The notes under the pieces are model-generated. The model worked only from the letters and a program-made list of their open reading frames with translations, was not told the origin of the DNA and made no database searches. Of a stretch of 33,894 nucleotides of DNA, positions 14,718 to 22,550 are shown piece after piece (the stretch's first letter is position 1; each line of letters opens with the position of its first letter). Source of the stretch: Clostridium frigoris (GTDB taxonomy: Bacteria; Bacillota; Clostridia; Clostridiales; Clostridiaceae); the NCBI RefSeq assembly GCF_018861865.1, contig NZ_JAHLDV010000037.1, positions 1-33,894 on the forward strand, read 5' to 3'. A program made the position numbers and the translations under genes.

Positions 14718-14749
14718 ATCATAAAATGTGAGTGAATATTTTGGTAAGC
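14718..14749 (+). promoter_or_regulatory. Degenerate direct-repeat box upstream of the propeller lipoprotein
   Basis: ATCATAA (14718-14724), AATG, TGAGTGA, ATATTTTG and then GTAAGC align with the box at 21300-21331, sharing the spacer ATATTTTG. The second half-site and the -10 are poor. A TATAAT at 14775-14780 is a more likely -10 for the gene. This is a possible decayed regulon member. Confidence 0.3.
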
Positions 14750-14853
14750 GTATAGGAAAGACTATTAAGTAGTTTATAATGTAAAATCCATTAAGAAGAG
14801 GTATTTTTATGGATAAGTATAATGGCACAATTATATTTGGAAGGATGGTAAAA

Positions 14854-15933
14854 ATGTTTAAAGGAAAATTTATAAAGTCAGTTGGAATCATGGTTATATT
14901 AACTTTAACGTTAGCTGGATGCAGCGGTGGACAAAAAAAACAGTCACAAAGTTCTACTCAAGTACCAGGAAAGAAGGTAATCTCATATTATTTCACAGCG
15001 AATGAAGGAGGTACTATTACAAAGATAGATACAGCTACAAATAAGGTATTAGAAACTATAAATGATGAAGGTGAACCACATAATGTGCAGGTTTCACCAG
15101 ACGGTAAGATAGTGGCCTACACTTCAGTAGTTATGGATAAAGTAGGGATGCCAATGCCTCAAGATGAAATGTCTGAAGGTGGAGCTATGGGTACAAATGG
15201 TTCGGCATTTTTTTATAATATAGATACAGGAAAGTTAATTAAAAAGGTTGAAGTAGGTAGGCATCCAGCACATATAGTATTTACTAATGATAGCAAATAT
15301 GTATTAGTTACAAATAATCAAGACAATAACATATCAGTTATTAATGCAAAAACCTATAAATTAATTAATAACATTTCTGTAGGCAAAGGACCACATGGTT
15401 TTCGTATATCAAAAGATAGCAAATTTGCTTATGTAGCCAATATGGGAGAAGATACAGTAAGTGTTGTGGATATAGCAAATAATAAAGAATTGAGGAAAAT
15501 TAAAGTAGGTAAGACTCCAGCAACTACCGGAATTACAAGCGATGGAAAGACTTTAATTGCAAGTATAAACGCAGAGAATTATTTAGCTATTATAGATCTC
15601 TCTACAAACAAAGTTGAAAAAATTGCAGTAGGAGTTGGCCCGGCTCAAACTTATATAGAGTCTGATGATAAGTATGCGTTTGTAGCTAATCAAGGAACTG
15701 AAAAAAGTCCATCTGATACAGTAACAAAAATTGATCTTGCTACTAAAAAAGTTGTAGCAACTATAAAAACTGGCAAGGGAGCTCATGGAGTTGTAACTAG
15801 TCCAGATAATAAGCTAGTATATGTGACTAACATGTATGATAATACAGTAAGCGTAATTGATAACAACACTAATAAAGTTATATCAACAGTTAAGGTTGGT
15901 AAAACACCTAATGGTATAAGTTATAGGCAGTAG
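14854..15933 (+). CDS. YVTN/YncE-type beta-propeller lipoprotein
   Basis: From the chosen ATG at 14854 (AAGGA 8 bases upstream) the 359-residue protein begins with a lipoprotein signal ending in LAGC. A Ser/Gln linker and a series of about 40-residue repeats follow, with YVTN-like cores (YVLVTNNQDNNISVI, FAYVANMGEDTVSVV, LVYVTNMYDNTVSVI) and KVGKTP turns. This forms a seven-bladed propeller on the outer face of the membrane. An upstream in-frame ATG at 14809 also has a possible ribosome site. A Met-rich loop (about residues 90-115) might bind copper. Related propellers accompany copper oxidases and nitrous oxide reductases, but the job here is unknown. Its last blade survives as a remnant at 11146-11252. 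Confidence 0.85.
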   Translation: MFKGKFIKSVGIMVILTLTLAGCSGGQKKQSQSSTQVPGKKVISYYFTANEGGTITKIDTATNKVLETINDEGEPHNVQVSPDGKIVAYTSVVMDKVGMPMPQDEMSEGGAMGTNGSAFFYNIDTGKLIKKVEVGRHPAHIVFTNDSKYVLVTNNQDNNISVINAKTYKLINNISVGKGPHGFRISKDSKFAYVANMGEDTVSVVDIANNKELRKIKVGKTPATTGITSDGKTLIASINAENYLAIIDLSTNKVEKIAVGVGPAQTYIESDDKYAFVANQGTEKSPSDTVTKIDLATKKVVATIKTGKGAHGVVTSPDNKLVYVTNMYDNTVSVIDNNTNKVISTVKVGKTPNGISYRQ

Positions 15934-15996
15934 AGTATGATGTTATAGGAAAAGAAAAAGGTTTAGACACAATATAATTATAAAATTTGATTATTT

Positions 15997-16037
15997 AAAA
16001 GTCCAGTATTGCCTAAAAAACAATGCGTGGGCTTTTT
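15997..16037 (+). terminator. Terminator after the propeller gene
   Basis: AAAAGTCCAGTATTG (15997-16011) pairs imperfectly (G-U pairs, one bulge) with CAATGCGTGGGCTTTT (16021-16036). T-rich sequence follows. It ends about 25 bases before the next direct-repeat promoter. Confidence 0.6.
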
Positions 16038-16061
16038 ATTAATTTATATATGTTCATGTTC

Positions 16062-16093
16062 AACATAAAATCTACACAATTAAATGCTAAAAT
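16062..16093 (+). promoter_or_regulatory. Direct-repeat promoter of the two-component operon (autoregulation)
   Basis: AACATAA (16062-16068), AATC and TACACAA (16073-16079) are followed after 8 bp by a -10 TAAAAT (16088-16093). A site identical in form to those of the structural genes in front of the regulator gene suggests that the regulator recognises it and controls itself. Confidence 0.7.
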
Positions 16094-16160
16094 AAATTAT
16101 AAAATATATAAGAAATATATTAAGAAAGTAAATTTATATTTAGAGAATAGGAGCAAAAAC

Positions 16161-16877
16161 ATGCTAGAAGCGAAAAAGGTTCTTATAGTAGATGATGAAA
16201 ATAAAATAGTGGATGTTGTAAAATCATATCTAGAAAAGGAAGGCTGTGAGGTATTTGAAGCATTTGATGGGAAACAGGCTCTGGAGATTTTTAAAAGAAT
16301 TAATCTAGATTTAATTCTGCTTGATCTCATGCTACCAGATATGACTGGGGAAGATATTTGTAAAATAGTAAGAAAAGAATCTAGAGTACCAATAATAATG
16401 CTTACGGCAAAAATTGATGAGGCAAGTATAGTTGCAGGCTTAAATATTGGTGCAGATGATTATATCACAAAGCCCTTTAGTCCAAGGGTACTTATGGCTA
16501 GAATATTCGCTATATTTAGAAGATTAAATGAAGAGATAGTGCCACTATCCAATATAATTTCATTGAAAGATGATGATTTGGTAGTAGATATTCTTAAGAA
16601 AGAGATAAAAAAAAATGGTGAGAATGTAAAGTTAACTATAACGGAATATAAGCTGCTTATGACGTTATTAAAGTACCCACACAAGACATTTTCAAGAGAA
16701 GAGCTCATAAATACTACATTCAGAGAAAATTATGAAGGGTTTAATAGGACTATAGATACTCATATTAAAAATTTAAGACAAAAAATAGAAACTAACCCTA
16801 AGGAACCCCAGTACGTAATTACTGTGTATGGAACAGGATATAGGCTTGGAGGAGAAGAAGATGAAAAAAAGCCTTAG
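16161..16877 (+). CDS. OmpR-family response regulator, likely master of the copper regulon
   Basis: The start at 16161 follows ATAGGAG with 7-base spacing and gives 238 residues. The receiver domain has the acidic pair (VDDEN), phospho-acceptor Asp55 (LLDLMLPD), the Thr in MLTAK and the Lys in ITKPFSP. A winged-helix Trans_reg_C domain ends in the usual GTGYRLG. OmpR-type regulators bind direct repeats with about 11-bp period, which matches the boxes found across this window, including one before this gene. The coding region overlaps the kinase by 17 bases. That it binds the boxes is inference from this match and from the absence of other such regulators in the island except the one at 23993-24688. 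Confidence 0.92.
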   Translation: MLEAKKVLIVDDENKIVDVVKSYLEKEGCEVFEAFDGKQALEIFKRINLDLILLDLMLPDMTGEDICKIVRKESRVPIIMLTAKIDEASIVAGLNIGADDYITKPFSPRVLMARIFAIFRRLNEEIVPLSNIISLKDDDLVVDILKKEIKKNGENVKLTITEYKLLMTLLKYPHKTFSREELINTTFRENYEGFNRTIDTHIKNLRQKIETNPKEPQYVITVYGTGYRLGGEEDEKKP

Positions 16878-18252
16878 GAAAAAACTTTCTCTTTCTTATA
16901 TATTTGTAACAATGATTTGTGTAGTGCTTATTAGTATTCTTTCTAATTTTTTTCTGAATAAGCAGTTTAAAAACTATGTTATTCAGGAGCATGAGAGAAA
17001 AAATCAAATAATCGTTACAGCTGTAAATCAACAGTATTCTACAAATAAAAAGCATAACACTGATGTAATTAAAAGTGTTGGAATAGAGGCAATTGAAAAT
17101 GGAGTGTTTATTACTGTACGTGATGCATCAGGTAAAACAATATGGGATGCTGAGGCTTACGATAACAGTAAATGTGAAGAGGTTAAAAATCATTTGACTA
17201 GTACTATGGAGACACTTTTTCCAAATTGGAAGGGAATATATACAAAGGATGACTATAATATAATAAATAACTCTAAAAAAGTAGGAGTTATAGAAATAGG
17301 ATATTATGGACCATTTTATTATAATGATAATGATATTTTGTATTCAAAAACACTTAATAAGATACTGATAAGTGTAGGTATAGCATCCTTGTGTATTGCT
17401 TTAATAGTGGGACTATTAATGGCTAAAAGGTTAAGTAAACCTATTTTAAATGTAATAGACACAGCAGAGATGATTTCTAAAGGAGACTATAGTCAAAGAA
17501 TTGAAAAAAAATCTGACATAGAAGAGATAGATAAGCTTACTAGATCAATTAATAACCTTGGAAAATCTCTTTATGAACAAGAGAAATTGAGAAAAAGACT
17601 AACTAGGGATGTTTCACATGAACTTAGAACACCACTCACAACATTGCAGAGCCATATGGAGGCATTAATAGATGGGATATGGGAGCCAACAACTGATAGA
17701 CTGATAGGCTGCCATGAAGAAATACTAAGATTAAACCGTCTTGTAGGAGATTTGGAAAAGCTTAATCTGTATGAAAGTGAAAATCTTATATTAAATAAGA
17801 CTAAATTTAAATTAGGGGAAGTTATTAAGAATATAGTTTTCAATTTTGAGAAAGAAATTTTGACTAAAGAAATAGAATTAATTTTTTATGATAAAGAGAT
17901 TGTTTTGTATGCGGATAAGGATAAGGTAAGACAGGTTATAGTAAACCTGATATCTAATGCACTAAAATACACTCAGAAAAGTGGAAAGGTTGAAGTTAAA
18001 TTATTTCAAGATGGTCTTTATACTAAAGTAAGCGTAAAGGATTCAGGCCTAGGGATATCAGAAAAGGATCTACCATATGTATTTGAGAGATTTTATAGGG
18101 TAGATAAATCAAGAAATAAATTAACCGGTGGAGCAGGAATAGGACTTACAATAACGAAATCAATTGTTGAAGCACATATGGGTACTATAAATGTAGAAAG
18201 TACAATAAATCAAGGAACTGAATTTATTATAAAATTGCCTATGAATTCATAA
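16861..18252 (+). CDS. Membrane sensor histidine kinase, partner of the regulator
   Basis: The start at 16861 has GGAGGAGAAG upstream and gives 463 residues. The order is TM1 (about 9-30), an extracytoplasmic sensor region (about 31-165), TM2 (about 167-190) and HAMP. HisKA has phospho-acceptor His253 in VSHELRTPL, and HATPase follows with N box NLISNALKY, G1 DSGLGIS, F box ERFYRV and G2 GGAGIGLTI. It would phosphorylate the adjacent regulator in response to an extracytoplasmic signal. The sensor loop is not Met-rich and has a single Cys, unlike the kinase near 23 kb, so the signal is uncertain. It is the last gene of the operon, before a terminator at 18335. Confidence 0.92.
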   Translation: MKKSLRKKLSLSYIFVTMICVVLISILSNFFLNKQFKNYVIQEHERKNQIIVTAVNQQYSTNKKHNTDVIKSVGIEAIENGVFITVRDASGKTIWDAEAYDNSKCEEVKNHLTSTMETLFPNWKGIYTKDDYNIINNSKKVGVIEIGYYGPFYYNDNDILYSKTLNKILISVGIASLCIALIVGLLMAKRLSKPILNVIDTAEMISKGDYSQRIEKKSDIEEIDKLTRSINNLGKSLYEQEKLRKRLTRDVSHELRTPLTTLQSHMEALIDGIWEPTTDRLIGCHEEILRLNRLVGDLEKLNLYESENLILNKTKFKLGEVIKNIVFNFEKEILTKEIELIFYDKEIVLYADKDKVRQVIVNLISNALKYTQKSGKVEVKLFQDGLYTKVSVKDSGLGISEKDLPYVFERFYRVDKSRNKLTGGAGIGLTITKSIVEAHMGTINVESTINQGTEFIIKLPMNS

Positions 18253-18334
18253 ACCTTTTCATTTTATGTCAATACAAGAAAATAAATTATGGATATAAAC
18301 ACTTGTATAACGTACGGAAATATATTAAATACTG

Positions 18335-18370
18335 TTACCGACCTTATTAACAGGGGTTGGTAATATTTTT
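18335..18370 (+). terminator. Terminator of the two-component operon
   Basis: TTACCGACCTT (18335-18345) pairs with GGGGTTGGTAA (18353-18363) allowing G-U pairs. TATTTTTAAAAA follows. The remaining gap up to 18627 is AT-rich and contains the promoter at 18477-18508. Confidence 0.7.
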
Positions 18371-18476
18371 AAAAAGTGTTTATTTTATAATATTCTAGGA
18401 TAAGGTTATCAAGTTCTTTACTTAAATTCAGTGATTTATCAGTAAAAACATGAAAATTTTTATAATAGTAGATTTC

Positions 18477-18508
18477 TTTATAATATCTTCACAATGATTA
18501 GTTATTAT
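18477..18508 (+). promoter_or_regulatory. Direct-repeat promoter of the third copZ-like gene
   Basis: TTTATAA (18477-18483), TATC and TTCACAA (18488-18494) are followed after 8 bp by a -10 TATTAT (18503-18508). The gene begins 120 bases further on, so there is a leader of about 110 bases in which I see no strong structure. Confidence 0.65.
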
Positions 18509-18627
18509 ATATATATAGTAATTAAAACAATATATAGGTATTTTGCGGAGTTTGTTAAGTCCAATTTTTATTCTAATAATGGTTTGAGATTGGAAGCTTT
18601 TAAGATATTTTTGAAGGGAGAAATAAA

Positions 18628-18840
18628 ATGAGAATGAAAATATTTGTGGGTGGTATGAATTGTTTCCATTGTGTAGAGTGTGTTAGTGAAGTGTTGAAAA
18701 ATATAGGTGCAAAAGATGTGAAGGTAAGTTTTGTAAAAAGTGCTGCAACTATTAACATAGCCAGTAGTATTACTGATAAATTAATTAAGTCGACTATTGA
18801 GGGCGCTGGTTATGAAGTATTGGCGATAGAAAAGAACTAG
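18628..18840 (+). CDS. CopZ-like HMA copper chaperone (third copy)
   Basis: This 70-residue single HMA domain has the site GMNCFHC (CxxC) followed by a third Cys (CFHCVEC). It is about half identical to copZ by eye (shared VSEVLKNIGAKDV, ITDKLIK and GAGYEV segments). The ribosome site and spacer (GAAGGGAGAAATAAAA) match those of copZ, showing common descent. It stands alone between its own direct-repeat promoter and a terminator. It would carry Cu(I) in the cytosol. The extra Cys may change affinity or allow cluster formation. Confidence 0.9.
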   Translation: MRMKIFVGGMNCFHCVECVSEVLKNIGAKDVKVSFVKSAATINIASSITDKLIKSTIEGAGYEVLAIEKN

Positions 18841-18906
18841 TTAAAATTGAAATATAGGAACACCATATAAGGTTTATTCTAATAAATTATATTAAATATT
18901 ACAAAC

Positions 18907-18931
18907 CCCGTAGAATTTTAATTCGTACGGG
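18907..18931 (+). terminator. Terminator after the third copZ-like gene
   Basis: CCCGTAGAATT (18907-18917) pairs with AATTC, a one-base bulge and TACGGG (18920-18931). ATTATTTATG follows, so the T-run is interrupted. Confidence 0.65.
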
Positions 18932-19280
18932 ATTATTTATGTCTTAAATTATCTAAATTTTCTAGTAGGTTTATTATTCAAGATTCGATTTTCCTTAAAT
19001 GCTGAAACTATGTGTAGATCCGTTACAGTTAAGTAAGAATATATTTTGCGCAGTGGAGTTGAAAAAATTCATTGGTATTGTTTTCATAAAAAAACATCAG
19101 TAGTGTCGACTAAACTCATATTAGCTGTAAATAAAATGGGTAGTGCTAATATTGATACAGGAGATATGGAGCTACTAGTAAAGGAAGCAGAGGTGGCTAA
19201 AATACTGCCTGTAGATATTGTATTGTAAGTGCTTTTTCATAGATATTTTCCTATTTAAATTTTGTATATTTTGAAATACA

Positions 19281-19313
19281 AGAGGGTAGAACATTTTGTT
19301 CTACCCTCTTTGT
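19281..19313. terminator. Bidirectional terminator at the end of the SafE fusion gene
   Basis: A perfect 13-bp stem pairs AGAGGGTAGAACA (19281-19293) with 19297-19309 around a TTT loop. TTTGT follows on the plus strand and A/T-rich sequence on the other side. It lies 41 bases beyond the stop of the minus-strand gene ending at 19354. Confidence 0.85.
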
Positions 19314-19353
19314 AATAATTATTAAAAGTAATTAATTAAATTTTACAATAGTA

Positions 19354-21177
19354 TTAATCACTTATATATTTTTCCCTAATTTTTTCTAAATCTGCATTTT
19401 TTAAATCATCTACTACAACTACACCACCTACAATATTGCCATCTTTTATAATAGAATAGATGCCGCTTGCATTAAATGTGGTAGTTAATTTAACAGTTCC
19501 ATTTTCACCTTTAAAAGTAGTGATATTGTTCCCAGTGTCTGATGCAGCAATTTCAAAAGTTCCATTTGGATTGTCAAATTTATTTAAATCAAAGCTTAAA
19601 ATTGTATTAACATTTTTTTCTGCAACTACAATTACTGGTTCAAATTCATATCCTGTACCCTTAATTGAAAAAGCCTGATTGTTTCCGGAAATCACAGTTT
19701 TTTGGATTAATCTACTGGTTTCAACTTTACTCAAATCTGTACCATAAATACTTGCTTTTTTAGGGGTAGTAGGTGCAGCAGTTGTTCCACCCATGCCGCC
19801 CATGGTACAACCAGGCATTCCACTGGATGGAGCTGGTATAGATGAATCGGGTTTTGTGGTGTCTACTGAGGCAATATTATCAACTACTTTAATTACTCCG
19901 CGAATCATACCCATTCCACAGCTGAAGCTTATATCTTTATCTTTTGGTGTAAATTCAATTATGTTTTCACCGGATTGTAATGTCTTATTAATATTTAAGG
20001 AAGGCACTACAATTTGTCCATTGCAGGAGTTTAATGCCTTGCCATTTATTATCCATTTTACAGGCATATTTTTTTGAACATATAGGCCATTTGGAGTATA
20101 TCCTGAACCATCTGCTGTCATTCTAATTATCTGAACTCCATTTACTATAGTTGGTTTAGCAGCAGGTGGAGCTGATGTTAATGTTTTATTACCAGACAAA
20201 CTAGCAGCTATTGTAGACGTAGAAGGCACGTTTATACCAGCTAATGCAAGTCCACGAGTTCCCATAACAATACCCAAAATGACAACTAGTATTCCACTGA
20301 ATTTTAAAAGGGTTTTTGTATAGCCTTTAGTAATGAGACCTGATAATGCTCCAAAGGTCAACATTAGGGGTACTGTGCCGAGAGAAAATAACAGCATAGA
20401 TACGGCACCATTAAAAGCACTTCCAGTTCCTAAAGCATATAGTTGCATTGTTTGAAGTGGCCCACAGGGTAGAAGTCCATTTAGAACACCAACTAAAAAA
20501 GGAGTCTTCGGTTTCTTTTTAATAGAACAAGCTGACCAAGGGAGTTTAAAATTAAGCTTTCTAAATAAGCTAAACCCACTCATATTAAGCCCCATTATTA
20601 TCATAAATACACCAGCAAATATTTGAAGTCCAGCCTTTGCAGATATTGATAGTGAAAGTATTGAACCTAGAGCACCGACTATTCCACCAATTACAGTGTA
20701 TGATAGAACTCTTCCTGCATTGTATAGAAGGGCAGGTCTTACAGAATCAAATTTACTTTTGCTATCTTTAGTTATGCTTTGTGATAGCATTATTCCGCCA
20801 CACATACCTACGCAATGTATTGAGGTAAGAACACCAACAATGAATAGAACAAAATATGTAGCACCGTTGAGTTTTGAAGTCATGTCAATACCACCTGATG
20901 AATTTCCAATTAATATAATTGCTGCTACGATTATAAATATACCTGCTATTTTGTAGCTACCTGAATCTTTAGTACTATAACCAGCAACGTTTATAGCGGT
21001 TCTGATTTTTTCAATATTACAGAAATCCGTATCATATTCTATAGTTAGAGATTGATTACTGAAACTTGCCAAAGCGTTTTTAACACCATTTAATTTTGTG
21101 ACTGCTCTCTCTACTCTTGATTCACAGGATGTACATGTCATGTCAAAGACTTTTATTCTTTCCTTTTTAACGCTCAC
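19354..21177 (-). CDS. HMA - SafE/UreH-like membrane - cupredoxin fusion protein
   Basis: A GTG start at 21177 is chosen because TAGGAGG lies 7 bases upstream; this gives 607 residues. The N-terminal HMA domain (about 1-70) has MTCTSC (Cys15, Cys18). A TM helix and a six-helix SafE/UreH-like (DsbD-related) transporter domain follow, with CVGMCGG and LLPCGP motifs. A cupredoxin-like domain (about 340-425) has NSCNG and CGMGM ligands. A Met/Gly/Cys linker (MPGCTMGGMGG) and a C-terminal beta domain without clear copper ligands complete the chain. The layout implies metal handed from the cytosolic HMA through the membrane module to an external cupredoxin, or heavy-metal efflux; this is inference. 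Its direct-repeat promoter (21300-21331) puts it in the regulon. Confidence 0.88.
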   Translation of the reverse strand: MSVKKERIKVFDMTCTSCESRVERAVTKLNGVKNALASFSNQSLTIEYDTDFCNIEKIRTAINVAGYSTKDSGSYKIAGIFIIVAAIILIGNSSGGIDMTSKLNGATYFVLFIVGVLTSIHCVGMCGGIMLSQSITKDSKSKFDSVRPALLYNAGRVLSYTVIGGIVGALGSILSLSISAKAGLQIFAGVFMIIMGLNMSGFSLFRKLNFKLPWSACSIKKKPKTPFLVGVLNGLLPCGPLQTMQLYALGTGSAFNGAVSMLLFSLGTVPLMLTFGALSGLITKGYTKTLLKFSGILVVILGIVMGTRGLALAGINVPSTSTIAASLSGNKTLTSAPPAAKPTIVNGVQIIRMTADGSGYTPNGLYVQKNMPVKWIINGKALNSCNGQIVVPSLNINKTLQSGENIIEFTPKDKDISFSCGMGMIRGVIKVVDNIASVDTTKPDSSIPAPSSGMPGCTMGGMGGTTAAPTTPKKASIYGTDLSKVETSRLIQKTVISGNNQAFSIKGTGYEFEPVIVVAEKNVNTILSFDLNKFDNPNGTFEIAASDTGNNITTFKGENGTVKLTTTFNASGIYSIIKDGNIVGGVVVVDDLKNADLEKIREKYISD

Positions 21178-21299
21178 ATTATTGCCTCCTACAATTTTTA
21201 ATATAATGTTTAATGTTATATTCAATGAATTTTTATTTTGAAAGTTTTATAAGTAATAGGGGTATGTTTTTAATTCTATGAATATAGACCGTGACTTAA

Positions 21300-21331
21300 A
21301 TTATACAAAATATATGTGTAGATTTTATGAA
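21300..21331 (-). promoter_or_regulatory. Direct-repeat promoter of the SafE fusion gene
   Basis: On the minus strand TTCATAA (21331-21325), AATC and TACACAT (21320-21314) are followed after 8 bp by a perfect -10 TATAAT (21305-21300). The GTG start is 122 bases downstream. Confidence 0.75.
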
Positions 21332-21431
21332 GATATTAGTAGTTTTAAAATAAAAATATATAGTTCATAAATTTAAAAATAAAGTACACTATAATTCATA
21401 CGTTGCATACCATTATAATTGCTCAATATTA

Positions 21432-21477
21432 ATAAGTCCCCATTCCTTTTAATTTAATAAAAGAAATGGAGACTTAT
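21432..21477. terminator. Hairpin terminator between the SH3-NlpC gene and the SafE fusion
   Basis: ATAAGTC (21432-21438) pairs with 21471-21477, and the inner bases pair with two mismatches or a bulge up to 21450/21459. A T-run follows on the plus strand (AATTTTTAG); the minus-strand side is weaker. It lies downstream of the minus-strand gene ending at 21594. Confidence 0.6.
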
Positions 21478-21593
21478 AATTTTTAGGTGTGCTTTATTAA
21501 GTTGTCAAAATAAGAAAAACAAAGTAGCAAAAGGTTATACAATAGAAATATGAAATTATGTAGTAAACTACTCGTTATTTTTTTGTTTTAATG

Positions 21594-22478
21594 TTAATTA
21601 AGTATTCTTCTTCCTGTTACAAATGATGTTCTCCAATAACCGCTTAAGTCGGTTATATGTACAACTGTACCAGTTTTTTGTGCTTGTATAAACTTATTAT
21701 TTCCAATATAAACTCCTTCATGGGAATTGTCTATAAAAAAGAGTAGATCTCCTACTTTAAGATCATTTATACTAACAGCACTGCCTTCCTCTACTTGAGT
21801 ATACGTTGTTCTAGACAAAGTAACACCGATAGTTTTATAAATATATTGCACAAATCCTGAGCAATCGAAACCAGTGGAAGGTGTTGTGCCGCCATATGTA
21901 TAATGTATTCCAAGTAATTTATTTGCACTCGACATTAGAGTGCTTATTTGAGACGCTGTACTTGATACTAATGGTATTGTAGCTATTAATGAAGGTGTAG
22001 CTGTACTTACATATGACTTGGCAATATATCCCCAATTATTATTATATTTAATTTTGTAATAACCATTTAGCGATCCATATAAGCTTATATTATTTGTTGC
22101 ATTAAGTGAACCAATAGTATTATTTCCTATAGCCGCTGTTTTACGCACGTTTAAACCCCATGCTTTGGTACTGCCTACCCCAGTTTTTGTTGTGCTAGAT
22201 GGTGTAGCAGATGCTACAGCAGTAGCTTGTACTATTTTCACATATGAGCTATACACATATCCAGTTTTCCCCTTGTAATTTATTTTGTAAAACGCACCGC
22301 TTTTTCCTAAAGTACTTATCTTCGTATTATTTGGTATTGAAGATAAGATTGAGGATGAGAGTGAAGGCTTCTGCCTAATGTTTAACGAACTTGCATTTAT
22401 TACTCCACTATCAGCAAATACAGTATGAGAACTTGCTAGAGTTAATAGAATTGTTACTAAAGCTAATCTTTTTTTCAT
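21594..22478 (-). CDS. Secreted SH3b-SH3b-NlpC/P60 peptidoglycan hydrolase
   Basis: This 294-residue protein has a signal peptide cleaved near VFA-DS (about 22). Two bacterial SH3 domains follow (about 25-85 with LNIRQKPS and GYVYSSYV; about 100-157 with LNVRKTA and GYIAKSYV). The C-terminal NlpC/P60 domain has the catalytic Cys in FDCSGF and His in SHEGVYIG. It cuts wall stem peptides, with the SH3 domains binding the wall. TTGGAGG lies 8 bases upstream of the ATG. It starts 72 bases after the broken kinase gene on the same strand and has a TATAAT just upstream, so it may have its own promoter. I see no direct-repeat box. Confidence 0.92.
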   Translation of the reverse strand: MKKRLALVTILLTLASSHTVFADSGVINASSLNIRQKPSLSSSILSSIPNNTKISTLGKSGAFYKINYKGKTGYVYSSYVKIVQATAVASATPSSTTKTGVGSTKAWGLNVRKTAAIGNNTIGSLNATNNISLYGSLNGYYKIKYNNNWGYIAKSYVSTATPSLIATIPLVSSTASQISTLMSSANKLLGIHYTYGGTTPSTGFDCSGFVQYIYKTIGVTLSRTTYTQVEEGSAVSINDLKVGDLLFFIDNSHEGVYIGNNKFIQAQKTGTVVHITDLSGYWRTSFVTGRRILN

Positions 22479-22550
22479 TATTTACCTCCAATATTTATTG
22501 AACATTTATATTATAGCAGAAAAATGGAGTTTTAAAAGTAACAATTTTCT

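Larger units (their letters stand above)
18841..19353. other. Spacer of 513 bases with two terminators and no convincing gene
   Basis: The stretch begins with the terminator of the copZ-like gene and ends with the convergent terminator at 19281-19309. Between them, 19046-19228 is open for 60 codons, and its second half has coding-like composition. It starts at a TTG without a ribosome site and matches nothing I recognise, so it may be the tail of a decayed gene. Confidence 0.5.

Noticed and set aside
19011-19030. Possible direct-repeat box on the minus strand (TACACAT preceded by GATC)
   Set aside because: Only one half-site matches, the -10 position is poor (CATTTA), and no gene follows on that strand at a sensible distance.
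19046-19228. 60-codon plus-strand frame, partly coding-like
   Set aside because: It starts with TTG without a ribosome site and matches no family I know; it may be a decayed gene end, so it is mentioned only in the spacer entry.
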